Shown: positions 9,565 through 18,388, counted from the first letter of the stretch. The stretch is DNA of 64,000 nucleotides from Leptotrichia wadei (GCF_007990445.1 NZ_AP019841.1:930001-994000), one strand, 5' to 3'. Numbers and translations are program-made. The notes: generated by a model not told the origin, from the sequence alone.

Positions 9565-11265
9565 ATGAGAAGTAATAAGAAAGTAAAATTACCAGTTGGA
9601 ATATCTGATTTCAAGGATGTCATTGAAAATAATTACTATTATTTTGATAAGACAAAATTTATAGAAAATATTTTGGAAGATGGTTCTAAAGTTAAATTAT
9701 TTACTCGTCCAAGAAGATTTGGGAAGACATTGAATATTTCGATGTTAAAATATTTTTTTAATGTTAAAAATAAAGATGAAAATAAAAAGCTATTTGAAAA
9801 TTTAGAAATTTCTAAAAGTGAATATTTTGAAAAACAAGGGAATTATCCAGTAATTTCTATTTCATTTAGAAATTATGGTGAAGAAAATTGGGATGATGGG
9901 CTTAAAACTATTAAGGGAATATTAAAAAGAGTATATGCTGAATATAAATTTTTGACTGAAAAAATGGATGATATTGAAATAGAAGAATTTAATTCTGTGC
10001 GAAGGGGATTAGATTCAGTAGAATGGGAGGCATCGCTTATCAATTTGTCAAAATATTTATATGAATATTATGGGAAAAAAGTTGTAGTGCTAATAGATGA
10101 ATATGATCAGCCAATAATAGATTCTTATGTAAAAGGTTATTATGACAAAGCTATCAGTTTTTTTAAAAGTTTTTATGGATTAGTTTTAAAAGATAATGAA
10201 TACTTAGAGATGGGAGTTATGACGGGGATATTAAGAGTTGCAAAAGAGAATATTTTTTCAGGATTGAATAATTTAGAAGTTCACACAATTTTGGATAGTG
10301 AATTTACAGAATATTTTGGAGTTATGGAAAATGAAGTGGAGAATTCTCTTAAAGATTTTGAGCTGGAATATGAATTGGATGATGTTCAAAAGTGGTATAA
10401 TGGTTATTTATTTGGCAACAGAAAAGTTTATAATCCTTGGTCGATTATTAATTTTTTAAAAAGAGGAAAATTGAAGCCCTATTGGGTGAATACAAGTGGA
10501 AATGGACTTATAAAGTTGTATTTACAAAAATTAAAAAATGAAATTTTTGAAGATTTTTCAAAACTTTTAAATAAGGAAAGTATTTTCAAACGAATTAATG
10601 ATAATATGACTTTTGGAAATTTGGAAGCTAATTTTGAAAAGAATATTTGGAATTTGTTTTTTCATAGTGGATATTTAACTTTGGCAGAAGAATACGAGGA
10701 AAATAAAGAAGAAACATATTTGAAAATTCCAAATGAAGAAATCTTAAAAATGTTCTCTGAAATGTTTATTGAAATATATTTTGAAAATTATGAAAATTTT
10801 TGGTCTTTGACTAATGCATTAAAAAAAGGAGATATTGATAAATTTAAATTAGAGTTGAATAAAGTTTTGATAGAAAATGCTGGAGTTTTTGATGTTAATG
10901 GAAATTATAAAGAGCAATTTTATCACGGACTTATGCTTGGATTAGTTTTAATGTTGAAAAATGAGTATGAAATCGTATCGAATGGTTTTGCTGGAAAAGG
11001 ACGATATGATTTGCTTTTGAAGCCTAAAAATATTTTGAAAGGAAAAGAAGGAATTATTATCGAATTAAAAGCTTTAAATATGGCAAAAAAATTAGACAAA
11101 GATAAAATTAAAGCAAAACTTGAAAATGAATGTGAAATTGCATTGAATCAAATTGATGAGAAAGAATATGGCTCTATTTTGAAAAATGCTGGGATCGAGA
11201 GAATGTTGAAAATTGGGATTGCATTTTTAGGAAAAGAATTTGAGATAAAATTTAGAAGAGAATGA
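9565..11265 (+). CDS. AAA-ATPase-like protein with PD-(D/E)XK nuclease-type domain
   Basis: A 566-residue member of the AAA-ATPase_like plus PDDEXK_9 family, which is expanded in Bacteroidetes, Fusobacteria and anaerobic Firmicutes and whose function is unknown. N-terminal hallmarks: LPVGISDFKDVIE, YYYFDKTKFIE, a P-loop variant TRPRRFGKTLNISML, and Walker B VVVLIDEYDQPIID. The C-terminal nuclease-like core shows GRYDLLLKP (Asp) and GIIIELKAL (ExK). These proteins are usually standalone and occur in variable paralogue numbers, which fits an accessory or mobile-style role. No partner gene adjoins it, and a dispersed repeat lies just downstream. Confidence 0.85.
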   Translation: MRSNKKVKLPVGISDFKDVIENNYYYFDKTKFIENILEDGSKVKLFTRPRRFGKTLNISMLKYFFNVKNKDENKKLFENLEISKSEYFEKQGNYPVISISFRNYGEENWDDGLKTIKGILKRVYAEYKFLTEKMDDIEIEEFNSVRRGLDSVEWEASLINLSKYLYEYYGKKVVVLIDEYDQPIIDSYVKGYYDKAISFFKSFYGLVLKDNEYLEMGVMTGILRVAKENIFSGLNNLEVHTILDSEFTEYFGVMENEVENSLKDFELEYELDDVQKWYNGYLFGNRKVYNPWSIINFLKRGKLKPYWVNTSGNGLIKLYLQKLKNEIFEDFSKLLNKESIFKRINDNMTFGNLEANFEKNIWNLFFHSGYLTLAEEYEENKEETYLKIPNEEILKMFSEMFIEIYFENYENFWSLTNALKKGDIDKFKLELNKVLIENAGVFDVNGNYKEQFYHGLMLGLVLMLKNEYEIVSNGFAGKGRYDLLLKPKNILKGKEGIIIELKALNMAKKLDKDKIKAKLENECEIALNQIDEKEYGSILKNAGIERMLKIGIAFLGKEFEIKFRRE

Positions 11266-11285
11266 ATTTATTAGAATTATTCGTT

Positions 11286-11376
11286 AGAATTTGATAAAAC
11301 AAATATTCTGAAGTAAGGAATCTTGATTTCTAATTAAATAGTAAAAGTTAGGTTATCGGACAGGTCTAATAGAAAT
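11286..11376. repeat. Dispersed intergenic repeat A, copy 1
   Basis: About 90 bp shared with 45435-45520 and 54076-54170. Recognisable blocks are AAATATTCTGAAG near the start and TTAGGTTATCGGACAGGTCT near the end. It contains no convincing ORF. It lies between the AAA-ATPase-like gene and pepF. Confidence 0.65.
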
Positions 11377-11474
11377 AAAAAAATAAAATAGAATAAATTT
11401 GGGGAAATATCTTTTAAAATTTTTGGAAAAAAGGTATACTATGTTTGTATTAATTTTTTGAAAGGAAGAATGAA

Positions 11475-13304
11475 ATGGAAAAAAATAAGATGGAAAAGAA
11501 AGAATTTAAAAGAGACAATATAGGGCAAGAATATAAATGGAATTTATCGGATATTTATGAAAATTATTCGGCTTGGGAAAAGGATTTTGAGAAAGTTGGA
11601 GAATTGAAAGGAGAATTGGCTAAATTTAAAGGGCAATTTGGGAATGAAGGCAAATTGCTGGAATTTTTTCAAAAACAGGAGGAGATGGATAAAATTTCAT
11701 ATAAATTGTATAGATATCCACAGCTTGCAAGAGATTTAAATTCATCAGACAAGGAAGCTGTAGAGCATTTGCAAAAAGTTCAGTTTTTGTTTGCGGAGAT
11801 TTCTACTGAATTGTCTTGGGTAAATTCGGAACTGGTTGATAATCGTGAGAATATTGAAAAATGGATTGAAAAAAAAGAATTTGATGATTATAGATTTGGG
11901 CTAAAAAATTTATTTAGATTGCAAAAGCATATTCTGGAGGAAAAGGAAAGCAAATTGCTATCGTACTACAGCTCATTTTTTTCAGCACCAAGAAGCATTT
12001 ATTCGGAAGTTACGGTTACTGATGTGGAATGGCCTCAAGTTACGCTTAGTTCTGGAGAAAAAGTGGATGTAACGCCTGCCAATTATTCTAAAATTTTGTC
12101 TACAAATAGAAATCAGGAAGATAGAAAAACAATGTTTCAGACATTTTATACAATTTATGAAAAGAAAAAAAATACAATTGCTGCAATTTATAATTCAATT
12201 TTGCAAAAAGGAATTGCTTCAAAGAAGGCCTACAATTATGATTCATTTTTGTTAAGCCATCTGGAGAGTGACAATATTCCAGAAGAAATTTACTTAAATC
12301 TTGTCAATACGGCGAAAAATAATACAAAACCGTTGCAAAGATATTTAAAATTGAGAAAGAAAATTTTAGGACTTAAAAAATATTATAATTTTGACGGCTC
12401 AATTAACCTAATAGAATTTGACAAGGAATACGAGTATGATGATGCGAAGGAAATAGTGTTAAATTCAGTTGCTCCGCTTGGAAAAGATTATGTAGAAAAA
12501 ATGAAAAAAGCGATTTCAGAAGGCTGGCTGGATGTATTTGAGGCAAAAGGGAAAAGAACAGGAGCTTATTCTGCAGGAGTTTACGGAGTTCACCCATATA
12601 TGCTTCTGAATTATAACAAGACTTTAGACAGCGTATTTACATTGGCACACGAACTGGGACATACCTTGCACACTCTTTATTCAGATGAAAATCAGCCTTT
12701 CTCGATGGCAGACTACACAATTTTCGTAGCGGAAGTGGCTTCTACATTTAATGAAAGACTACTGCTTGACTATATGCTGGAAAATACCAATGATCCAAAA
12801 GAAAGAATTGCACTATTGGAGCAGGAAATTGGAAATATTGTTGGAACATTCTATTTTCAGGCATTGCTAGCAGATTATGAATATCAGGCACACAAGCTGG
12901 CAGAAGCTGGAGAGCCGATTACAGCGGAAGTTTTGAGCAAAATTATGGAAGACTTGTTTGACAAATATTACGGCGACATAATTGAAAAAGATGATTTAAT
13001 CTATATTTTCTGGGCAAGAGTTCCACACTTTTTCAACTCGCCATTTTACGTGTATCAATACGCAACTTGCTTTGCCTCATCAGCGATTTTATATGAAAAA
13101 ATGATAAATTCAAGTGATGAAAGCAAAAGAAAAGAAACGCTTGACAAGTATATTCAGTTATTGAGTTCAGGAGGAAATGACTTTCCAATGGAACAGCTTA
13201 AAAAGGCAGGAGTTGACTTGTCGAAGATTGAAACGATCGAGGCTGTGGCAAGGCAGTTTGACTTGCTGTTGGATAAATTGGAAGCAGAGATTGGAAAGTT
13301 GTAG
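11475..13304 (+). CDS. pepF: Oligoendopeptidase F (M3 family)
   Basis: A 609-residue zinc metallopeptidase that degrades short peptides in the cytoplasm. The M3 zinc site is clear: LAHELGHTLHTLYS (HExxH), with the third ligand Glu in the helix FVAEVASTFNE about 25 residues on. The PepF/M3B N-terminal domain (LSDIYENYSAWEKDFE) is also present. The length is normal and no signal peptide is seen. It has its own promoter-like sequence (TATACT near 11434) and a ribosome site GAAAGGAAG. Confidence 0.93.
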   Translation: MEKNKMEKKEFKRDNIGQEYKWNLSDIYENYSAWEKDFEKVGELKGELAKFKGQFGNEGKLLEFFQKQEEMDKISYKLYRYPQLARDLNSSDKEAVEHLQKVQFLFAEISTELSWVNSELVDNRENIEKWIEKKEFDDYRFGLKNLFRLQKHILEEKESKLLSYYSSFFSAPRSIYSEVTVTDVEWPQVTLSSGEKVDVTPANYSKILSTNRNQEDRKTMFQTFYTIYEKKKNTIAAIYNSILQKGIASKKAYNYDSFLLSHLESDNIPEEIYLNLVNTAKNNTKPLQRYLKLRKKILGLKKYYNFDGSINLIEFDKEYEYDDAKEIVLNSVAPLGKDYVEKMKKAISEGWLDVFEAKGKRTGAYSAGVYGVHPYMLLNYNKTLDSVFTLAHELGHTLHTLYSDENQPFSMADYTIFVAEVASTFNERLLLDYMLENTNDPKERIALLEQEIGNIVGTFYFQALLADYEYQAHKLAEAGEPITAEVLSKIMEDLFDKYYGDIIEKDDLIYIFWARVPHFFNSPFYVYQYATCFASSAILYEKMINSSDESKRKETLDKYIQLLSSGGNDFPMEQLKKAGVDLSKIETIEAVARQFDLLLDKLEAEIGKL

Positions 13305-13359
13305 AAAAATAATGAAATTTATAGAAAAGAAAATATTTATTTTTTTGTATAACGTTGTA

Positions 13360-13402
13360 TTGACAATGTAATTAAAAATGGTATAATGAATAAAAAAGGA
13401 GG
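13360..13402 (+). promoter_or_regulatory. Promoter and ribosome site of the dinJ-yafQ operon
   Basis: TTGACA (13360-13365), a 16-bp spacer and TATAAT (13382-13387), then AAAGGAGG before the start codon. The -35 box is embedded in the short inverted repeat TTGTATTGACAA (13356-13367 region), a plausible antitoxin operator; the operator reading is an inference. Confidence 0.7.
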
Positions 13403-13410
13403 TATTTGTT

Positions 13411-13686
13411 ATGGCAAATACAAATTTAAGTATTAGAGTTGATAAAGAAACAAAAGAAAAAGCGAACGAATTATTTAACAAATTTGGCTTGACAATGACA
13501 ACTGCAGTAAATATGTTCTTAAAAACTGCAATTAGAGAAAATAGAATTCCTTTTGAATTGAAATTGGAAGAAGAGCCAAATGAAGTGACTTTAGAAGCAA
13601 TGAGAGAAGCTGATAGAATTGCAAGAGATGACAGTGTAAAGGGATATGACAGCATAGAGGAGTTGAGAGAGGCACTTGGTGTATAA
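13411..13686 (+). CDS. dinJ: RelB/DinJ family antitoxin
   Basis: A 91-residue protein with an N-terminal ribbon-helix-helix DNA-binding domain (NLSIRVDKETKEKANELF, then LTMTTAVNMFLKTAI) and a charged C-terminal tail that would wrap the toxin. This is the standard DinJ architecture: it neutralises YafQ and autoregulates the operon. Its stop codon overlaps the start of the toxin gene. Confidence 0.92.
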   Translation: MANTNLSIRVDKETKEKANELFNKFGLTMTTAVNMFLKTAIRENRIPFELKLEEEPNEVTLEAMREADRIARDDSVKGYDSIEELREALGV

Positions 13687-13951
13687 AATTAAATTTACAA
13701 GACAATTCAAGAAAGAATTGAAATTAGCCAAAAAGCAAGGAAAAAATATTAATAAATTATTTAAAATCGTTGATATTTTAGCTGAAAAGAAAGTATTAGA
13801 CATTAAATATAAAGATCATGCATTAATCAGTAATTACAAAGGATTTAGAGAATGCCATATTGAACCTGATTGGTTATTAATATATAAATATTATGATGAT
13901 ATTTTAGTCTTATCATTATCTCGTTTAGGTTCACACTCAGAACTGTTTTAG
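13676..13951 (+). CDS. yafQ: YafQ-type mRNA interferase toxin
   Basis: A 91-residue RelE-superfamily endoribonuclease that cleaves mRNA on the ribosome. The residues matching the E. coli YafQ active site are all present: His48, His61, Asp65 and His87. Translation starts at TTG 13676 or GTG 13679, both inside the antitoxin reading frame, so the genes overlap and are translationally coupled. The operon terminator overlaps the toxin's last codons. All catalytic residues are intact, so the toxin is probably active. Confidence 0.92.
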   Translation: MVYKIKFTRQFKKELKLAKKQGKNINKLFKIVDILAEKKVLDIKYKDHALISNYKGFRECHIEPDWLLIYKYYDDILVLSLSRLGSHSELF

Positions 13952-13968
13952 TATGGTTCTGAGTTTTT
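13936..13968 (+). terminator. Terminator of the toxin-antitoxin operon
   Basis: CTCAGAAC (13936-13943) pairs perfectly with GTTCTGAG (13956-13963), followed by TTTTTGATATT. The left arm lies inside the toxin coding sequence, which makes the module very compact. Confidence 0.8.
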
Positions 13969-13993
13969 GATATTATGAAGGAGTAGATTTTTT

Positions 13994-14695
13994 ATGAAAA
14001 AAATATTTTTTGTTTTAATTATTATAATTTTAATTATAATAGTTGTTAAATTATACAAAATAAAGGCAAAATCAAATTCAGAACATACAGCTGAAGAGTT
14101 TGTTAATAAACTCGATGAATTAGGATATTTTAAGTATGCTAAAAAAGAAGATGCTCCTTCTTTAAAGAAAGAAATGTTAGAGATTATAAGAAAATATGGA
14201 AGTGAAGGAACATTAACTACGTTATGGGATGAAAATACAAATGTAGCAAAAGATTATAGATTTTATTTTTGTGATGGGGAAACAGTTTTTGAAGGGGATG
14301 GAATACCAGATTTGATAAATGATCTACAACCTTCATTTGAAAAATTTGGAGTTAAAATAAAAATTGGCAGTTTTTCAGAAGAATGGGATGACGAAAAAGG
14401 TTTAAGCACTAAAATTAAAATTAATGGCACAGAGTATGAAATTTTTAAAAATTTTAAAAAAAGTGGATGGGGAGAAGCTCCTATGAGAATAGCCCATGCT
14501 GTAAATAAAGAACTTGAAAAAAAAGGAATAAATGAAAAAATTTATTTAATATCAGGTGGAAATGACGGGAAATTAGTATTTTTAACAGAAGACCAACATA
14601 AATATATCTACAACTTTTTTAAAAACTCCAAAGAAAAGCCTCTCGAATTGAATGAATGGGGAAAGATAATGAAAATAGAGCCGTTGAATTTTTAA
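13994..14695 (+). CDS. Hypothetical membrane-anchored protein
   Basis: A 233-residue protein I do not recognise. It starts with Lys-Lys and a strongly hydrophobic segment (about residues 4-22, rich in Ile/Val/Leu), then Lys-rich residues, so it is probably a signal-anchored protein exposed outside the membrane. The rest is a soluble, charged alpha/beta-looking domain with no motif I can assign (for example DEKGLSTKIKING and KIYLISGGNDGKLVFL). A ribosome site GAAGGAG lies 12 nt upstream. The next gene, also exported, starts 24 nt downstream, so the two are likely an envelope pair. Confidence 0.7.
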   Translation: MKKIFFVLIIIILIIIVVKLYKIKAKSNSEHTAEEFVNKLDELGYFKYAKKEDAPSLKKEMLEIIRKYGSEGTLTTLWDENTNVAKDYRFYFCDGETVFEGDGIPDLINDLQPSFEKFGVKIKIGSFSEEWDDEKGLSTKIKINGTEYEIFKNFKKSGWGEAPMRIAHAVNKELEKKGINEKIYLISGGNDGKLVFLTEDQHKYIYNFFKNSKEKPLELNEWGKIMKIEPLNF

Positions 14696-14719
14696 TCTAT
14701 TAAGAAAGGATAAATTTAA

Positions 14720-15451
14720 ATGAAAAAAATAATTTTACTTTTCACAATAATTTTAGAATTTAATTTATTTTCAAATACACCGTATAACGAGTTTTTTCAA
14801 AAAGTAGAGCAATTGGAAGAAAAAATAAAAAATGGAGATAAAAAGGCGATTAATAATTTGGGGAATTTATATGCAAAAGATAAAAATTCTCGTAATATTC
14901 CTAAGGCGAAAGAATATTATAGATTGGCGATAAAAAATGGTTCTGAAATTGCTAAGAAAAATTTGGAGATAGCAAATAAACTTCCAAAATTGTGTCCTGA
15001 TGGAGCGATATGTGAAAATTGGACAACGATTAGATTTGTAGAGGAAGATGAAAAAATAGAAAAAATGGTAATAAGCGGATTTCCTGTTGATAAAGAAGAA
15101 GTAACTGAAACAGAAAAACAGGAAATTAGAAAAGAAATAGAATATATTTTAAATATCTTTTTTGAAAATGAAGAATTTGAAATTGTTGGATATGCTGATA
15201 AAACTGAGAATAATAAAAATAAATTATCTTTATTGAGAGCTGAAAAAATGGCAGAATTTCTGAAACAAAATGGATTGAGAAAAGATATAAAAATTACTAA
15301 AATGATCGGAAAAGGATCTGAAAATCCAATTGATACGAATGATACAGAAATTGGAAGATACAATAACTGTCGTGTTGAAATTTTGTTAAAAACTGGGAAA
15401 GTTAAGAAAATTGATATTGAAAAATTATTGAATCAGTTAAAAGATGAATAG
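14720..15451 (+). CDS. Exported Sel1-repeat protein with OmpA-like C-terminal domain
   Basis: A 243-residue protein with a probable signal peptide (first about 19 residues). A Sel1/TPR-type repeat follows (AINNLGNLYAK then AKEYYRLAIKNG), and then an OmpA-type peptidoglycan-binding domain in the C-terminal half: EIVGYADKTEN, LSLLRAEKMAEFLKQNG, MIGKGSENPI and NCRVEILLK match the usual order of that fold. OmpA-like domains bind peptidoglycan diaminopimelate or equivalent, so this protein probably sits in the periplasm or envelope. No barrel domain is present. Confidence 0.82.
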   Translation: MKKIILLFTIILEFNLFSNTPYNEFFQKVEQLEEKIKNGDKKAINNLGNLYAKDKNSRNIPKAKEYYRLAIKNGSEIAKKNLEIANKLPKLCPDGAICENWTTIRFVEEDEKIEKMVISGFPVDKEEVTETEKQEIRKEIEYILNIFFENEEFEIVGYADKTENNKNKLSLLRAEKMAEFLKQNGLRKDIKITKMIGKGSENPIDTNDTEIGRYNNCRVEILLKTGKVKKIDIEKLLNQLKDE

Positions 15452-15468
15452 TGTTATCTGGACACTCT

Positions 15469-15558
15469 CTAATATCCTGTATTTTCATTTGTATTCAATA
15501 TATCTTCATTATTTTTTATTATTTCTGAATCAGTGTAGATATAATTATTTATTTTCAT
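15469..15558 (-). CDS. Possible 29-residue small protein
   Basis: A short minus-strand ORF (starts MKINNYIYTDSE, ends NENTGY) preceded by AAGGATGGGAATA, an acceptable ribosome site. It lies 45 nt downstream of the TPR lipoprotein gene on the same strand. It could be a real small ORF or the tail of a decayed gene, like the remnants upstream of that lipoprotein gene. No function can be assigned. Confidence 0.3.
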   Translation of the reverse strand: MKINNYIYTDSEIIKNNEDILNTNENTGY

Positions 15559-15603
15559 TATTCCCATCCTTATTTTTATAATTTATGATTTTAAAAAATT
15601 TAT

Positions 15604-16800
15604 TTATTCTTTCATTTCCTTGTATTCATGTGCAAATTTTTTGTACTCTAAAGTATAATTTTTTAATCCCTTCGTTGTTTTTAGTCTTCTTACCATTTCA
15701 TTAGCTTTTTCAACATCACGTTTATCCAGATAATAAGAACATAACTCTATTAATGCTCCCGCTTCCTTTTGTTCAGCAGCCTTTTTATACCATTTAACAG
15801 CTTCTTCAATATTTCCTTCCTCCTTTAATTTATCCGCATATTCTATCTGTGCCTCAGCCCTATTTTCCTTTATTGCTGATTCTTTAAAATATTCCCTCGC
15901 TTTTTCAATATTCCCTTCCTCAAATTCGATAACTCCCATGTAATAAATAGCGTCTTTCAATCCTTTATCATACGCTTCTTTAAATAATTTTTTCCCAACA
16001 GCTTTATCGCCAAATACATCATAAAATCGTGCCAAAGTTACTAATTCATCTTGAGAATATTCTACCATTTTCTTTTGTTCCTTTTCAGCTTCAGAAAAAT
16101 TTTTCATTATCATATTTTGTGCTGATTTTATATACAAATCTGCTATTTTTCTTTCATTTTCATTTCCATTCAAATAATTCAAATATTTCTCCATATTAGA
16201 GTTAAGATTAGTAACTTCAGTATCATTTAATAATCTATTCTTCCAATAATTCATATTTTGCATATCATTTTTTAAATAATATATTCTTACTAAAGAATAT
16301 ATCGAATCTGTATTCTTTACCTTAGCTCCTTCTGTATAAAGTTTTATTGCTTCCTCTGTTTTCCCTAATTCTTCAAGCATATATCCTAAATTCCTATATC
16401 CTTCTAAATTTCCTAATTTAATGTATTCTCTGTAATATTGTTCAGCTTCTTCATATTCTTTTTTTTCATAATAAAATTCTCCTAGATTTCCTGCTACTTC
16501 TTTATTACCTTCATCGTATGCTATTTTAAACCATTTTTCACTTTCATCTGTTTTTCCTGCCTCATAGTACATAGTCGCTATTTTTACATATGCCGCTTTA
16601 TTATATTTGGCTATTTCCAGTAGCATTTCTTCAGCTTTTTTATAGTTTTTATTATTAATTTCATTTTCTATTTCAGCAACTCTTTTTTCGTATTCTTCTT
16701 TATTTAATACTATTGTATAAGTTTTTTCTTGGGGTTCAGGTTTTTCACAACTTATTGTTGCTAATGATAATATTATCAGTATTATTATTTTTTTAAACAT
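15604..16800 (-). CDS. TPR/Sel1-repeat lipoprotein
   Basis: A 398-residue lipoprotein: a hydrophobic signal followed by the lipobox LATISC, with Cys18 as the lipid-modified residue. The mature part is nearly all tetratricopeptide/Sel1 repeats (for example AKYNKAAYVKIATMYYEAGK, then AVKWYKKAAEQKEAGALIEL). Such proteins act as envelope protein-interaction scaffolds; the partner is unknown. The start codon directly follows the stop of an upstream gene remnant, so it was probably the second gene of an operon whose first gene has decayed. Confidence 0.85.
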   Translation of the reverse strand: MFKKIIILIILSLATISCEKPEPQEKTYTIVLNKEEYEKRVAEIENEINNKNYKKAEEMLLEIAKYNKAAYVKIATMYYEAGKTDESEKWFKIAYDEGNKEVAGNLGEFYYEKKEYEEAEQYYREYIKLGNLEGYRNLGYMLEELGKTEEAIKLYTEGAKVKNTDSIYSLVRIYYLKNDMQNMNYWKNRLLNDTEVTNLNSNMEKYLNYLNGNENERKIADLYIKSAQNMIMKNFSEAEKEQKKMVEYSQDELVTLARFYDVFGDKAVGKKLFKEAYDKGLKDAIYYMGVIEFEEGNIEKAREYFKESAIKENRAEAQIEYADKLKEEGNIEEAVKWYKKAAEQKEAGALIELCSYYLDKRDVEKANEMVRRLKTTKGLKNYTLEYKKFAHEYKEMKE

Positions 16801-16801
16801 T

Positions 16802-17500
16802 TTATTTAACTCCTCTTATTTCTATATCTGTTAAAAATGGTTGTTTTGAATATTCTATCTGTGAACGGTAGCTTAGCCAGTCTGAAGGAATACTAGTTTT
16901 TATTTCTTTTATAACTATTTTTTTTACACTATTTTTAGGATCGTTATTTATTTTTTTTCAATATCTTAAACTCTATCTGAAATAAATGTAAAATTTTTAA
17001 ATTTTTTATTACTTAATTCATCATTATTTTTTATTTGTTTTATATTTTTCAATTTGAACTATAGCATCTTTAAATGTCTTATTTTCAATTCTTTCTAAAT
17101 TTTTTAATTTTATATTATTTTGAATAATTTTTTTATCAAGTCTTTTATTTTTCAAAAACATATCCGCTTCAAAGATTCCTTTACTTATAAAGCCAGCAGT
17201 TTCTATACTTTCTACCATTTCTTTAGCAAAACCATACATCTGTATTCCTGGTTCCCCTGCTATACTTTTTGCTTTTTTAATTAGCATTATGCCTTCATCA
17301 GAATTTTCAAATAAAGATTTTGTAGACTCAGCAAGAGCAAATGTTTTTGCTCCTACCCCTGTTTGCAATTCAGTGTATAATACTCCTCCTATACCACACT
17401 TCTTATGAAATCTCTATCTGAAGGCGAAAACAGACTTCCTGAAAAGGCACTTTCTATTTCTGGATTTTGTCTATTATACACCCTAGATATTAGATTTGTT
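16802..17500 (-). pseudogene. Multiply frameshifted gene remnant
   Basis: Coding-like sequence runs through this stretch but changes frame at least three times. Reading on the minus strand: a piece near 17389-17500 with SAFSGSLFSPSDRDFIRSVV then stop; a 114-codon piece (17024-17368, extending upstream to about 17400) with LQTGVGAKTFALAESTKSL; a shifted piece (about 16966-17040) with NDELSNKKFKNFTFISDRV then stop; and, after an A8 run at 16951-16958, a last piece with SIPSDWLSYRSQIEYSKQPF that ends at the TAA 16802-16804. Restoring the A8 run to seven joins the last piece to upstream residues. I do not recognise the protein. The N-terminus is missing. Confidence 0.65.
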
Positions 17501-17514
17501 GGAAATTTACTTAA

Positions 17515-17535
17515 CAAGGGGGTAAAATCCCCTTG
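17515..17535. repeat. CAAGGGG/CCCCTTG hairpin module, second copy
   Basis: A perfect 7-bp inverted repeat with an 7-nt loop. The preceding block (TAGATTTGTTGGAAATTTAC) resembles the block before the carAB terminator, and a related block recurs near 22057-22077. Its tails are not U-rich enough to call a strong terminator on either strand. Confidence 0.5.
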
Positions 17536-17554
17536 TCATTTAAAAAATAAAATA

Positions 17555-18388
17555 TTATTTGTATTTTTGATTTATTCTTTTTTTCAATTCTCCTAATAGA
17601 ATAGGCTTGGAAGTTTTTATCAAATCCTTATAAACATTATTTAAATGTCTGATTACAGATTTATCGGTTATTTTTATACAAGTTTCGTGATTAAAGAGAA
17701 AGCCTGTAGTAGTAAAGTTTAAAGAGCCTAAAAAGGCAATTTTGCTGTCGATTATGTAGATTTTACTATGAAGATTGTAACTTTTTTCAAGAATATGTAC
17801 ATTGAAATTATCTCGTTTTGAGTAGTAAAATTCGTGGTTTATTGTTAGTTTTCTTAAAAAAAGGGTTAATATTCCAAAAATGATGGTAAGTGCTAAAAAA
17901 TTATTTTTGGAAATTGGGAGTATATTTTTTGTAAAGGAAACATCGAAAATAAAGGATGTAAAGATTTCTAACGCTGCGATGGATAAAATAATATAAAAAA
18001 ATATTAATAGGGATTTTCCCAAAAGAAACAACCATTTTTCAGAACCTAAAATAGGATTTTGGCTATATAAATTCTTTTTTAAGAAGGGATAAATTCTTTC
18101 ATTATCTTTTGAAATAATGTTTACTTGAACATCTTTGTTTAATGCCTCAAAAATATCTTCAGTTATCATATCCCCGCTTAAAAAGGGAGAAATTACCGTA
18201 ATTGATTTTTTAGCTTTCCGTATTGCATTTCTAACACTAATTCCAGCCTTTTTCCCAACATAAATATCACAGGAAATTCCTTCTAAGAAAGATTGTTCAA
18301 ATTTTGGGATGCTTTTTTTTCTTTCAGTTTTTGTTTTTACAGTTTTTTTTGTTGAATTATTTGTTCGTTTTGTTGTAGTTTTTTTCAT
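17555..18388 (-). CDS. Phospholipase D-like protein with two membrane segments
   Basis: A 277-residue protein with a Lys/Arg-rich N-terminus, then the first half of a PLD-like fold (SVRNAIRKAKKSITVISPFL), two long hydrophobic stretches (about residues 122-150 and 157-175), and one HKD motif (HSKIYIID, followed by FLGSLNFT). PLD enzymes need two HKD motifs, so a single-motif protein would work as a dimer, as in the Nuc/PLDc_2 group. The membrane hairpin inserted between the two halves is unusual. It overlaps the stop of the lipase-like gene by one base, so the two are coupled. Substrate (phospholipid or nucleic acid) is unknown. Confidence 0.75.
   Translation of the reverse strand: MKKTTTKRTNNSTKKTVKTKTERKKSIPKFEQSFLEGISCDIYVGKKAGISVRNAIRKAKKSITVISPFLSGDMITEDIFEALNKDVQVNIISKDNERIYPFLKKNLYSQNPILGSEKWLFLLGKSLLIFFYIILSIAALEIFTSFIFDVSFTKNILPISKNNFLALTIIFGILTLFLRKLTINHEFYYSKRDNFNVHILEKSYNLHSKIYIIDSKIAFLGSLNFTTTGFLFNHETCIKITDKSVIRHLNNVYKDLIKTSKPILLGELKKRINQKYK

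Noticed and set aside
17405-17596. A 63-codon plus-strand ORF
   Set aside because: It reads over the minus-strand gene remnant and the CAAGGGG hairpin, has no good ribosome site and no protein-like features.
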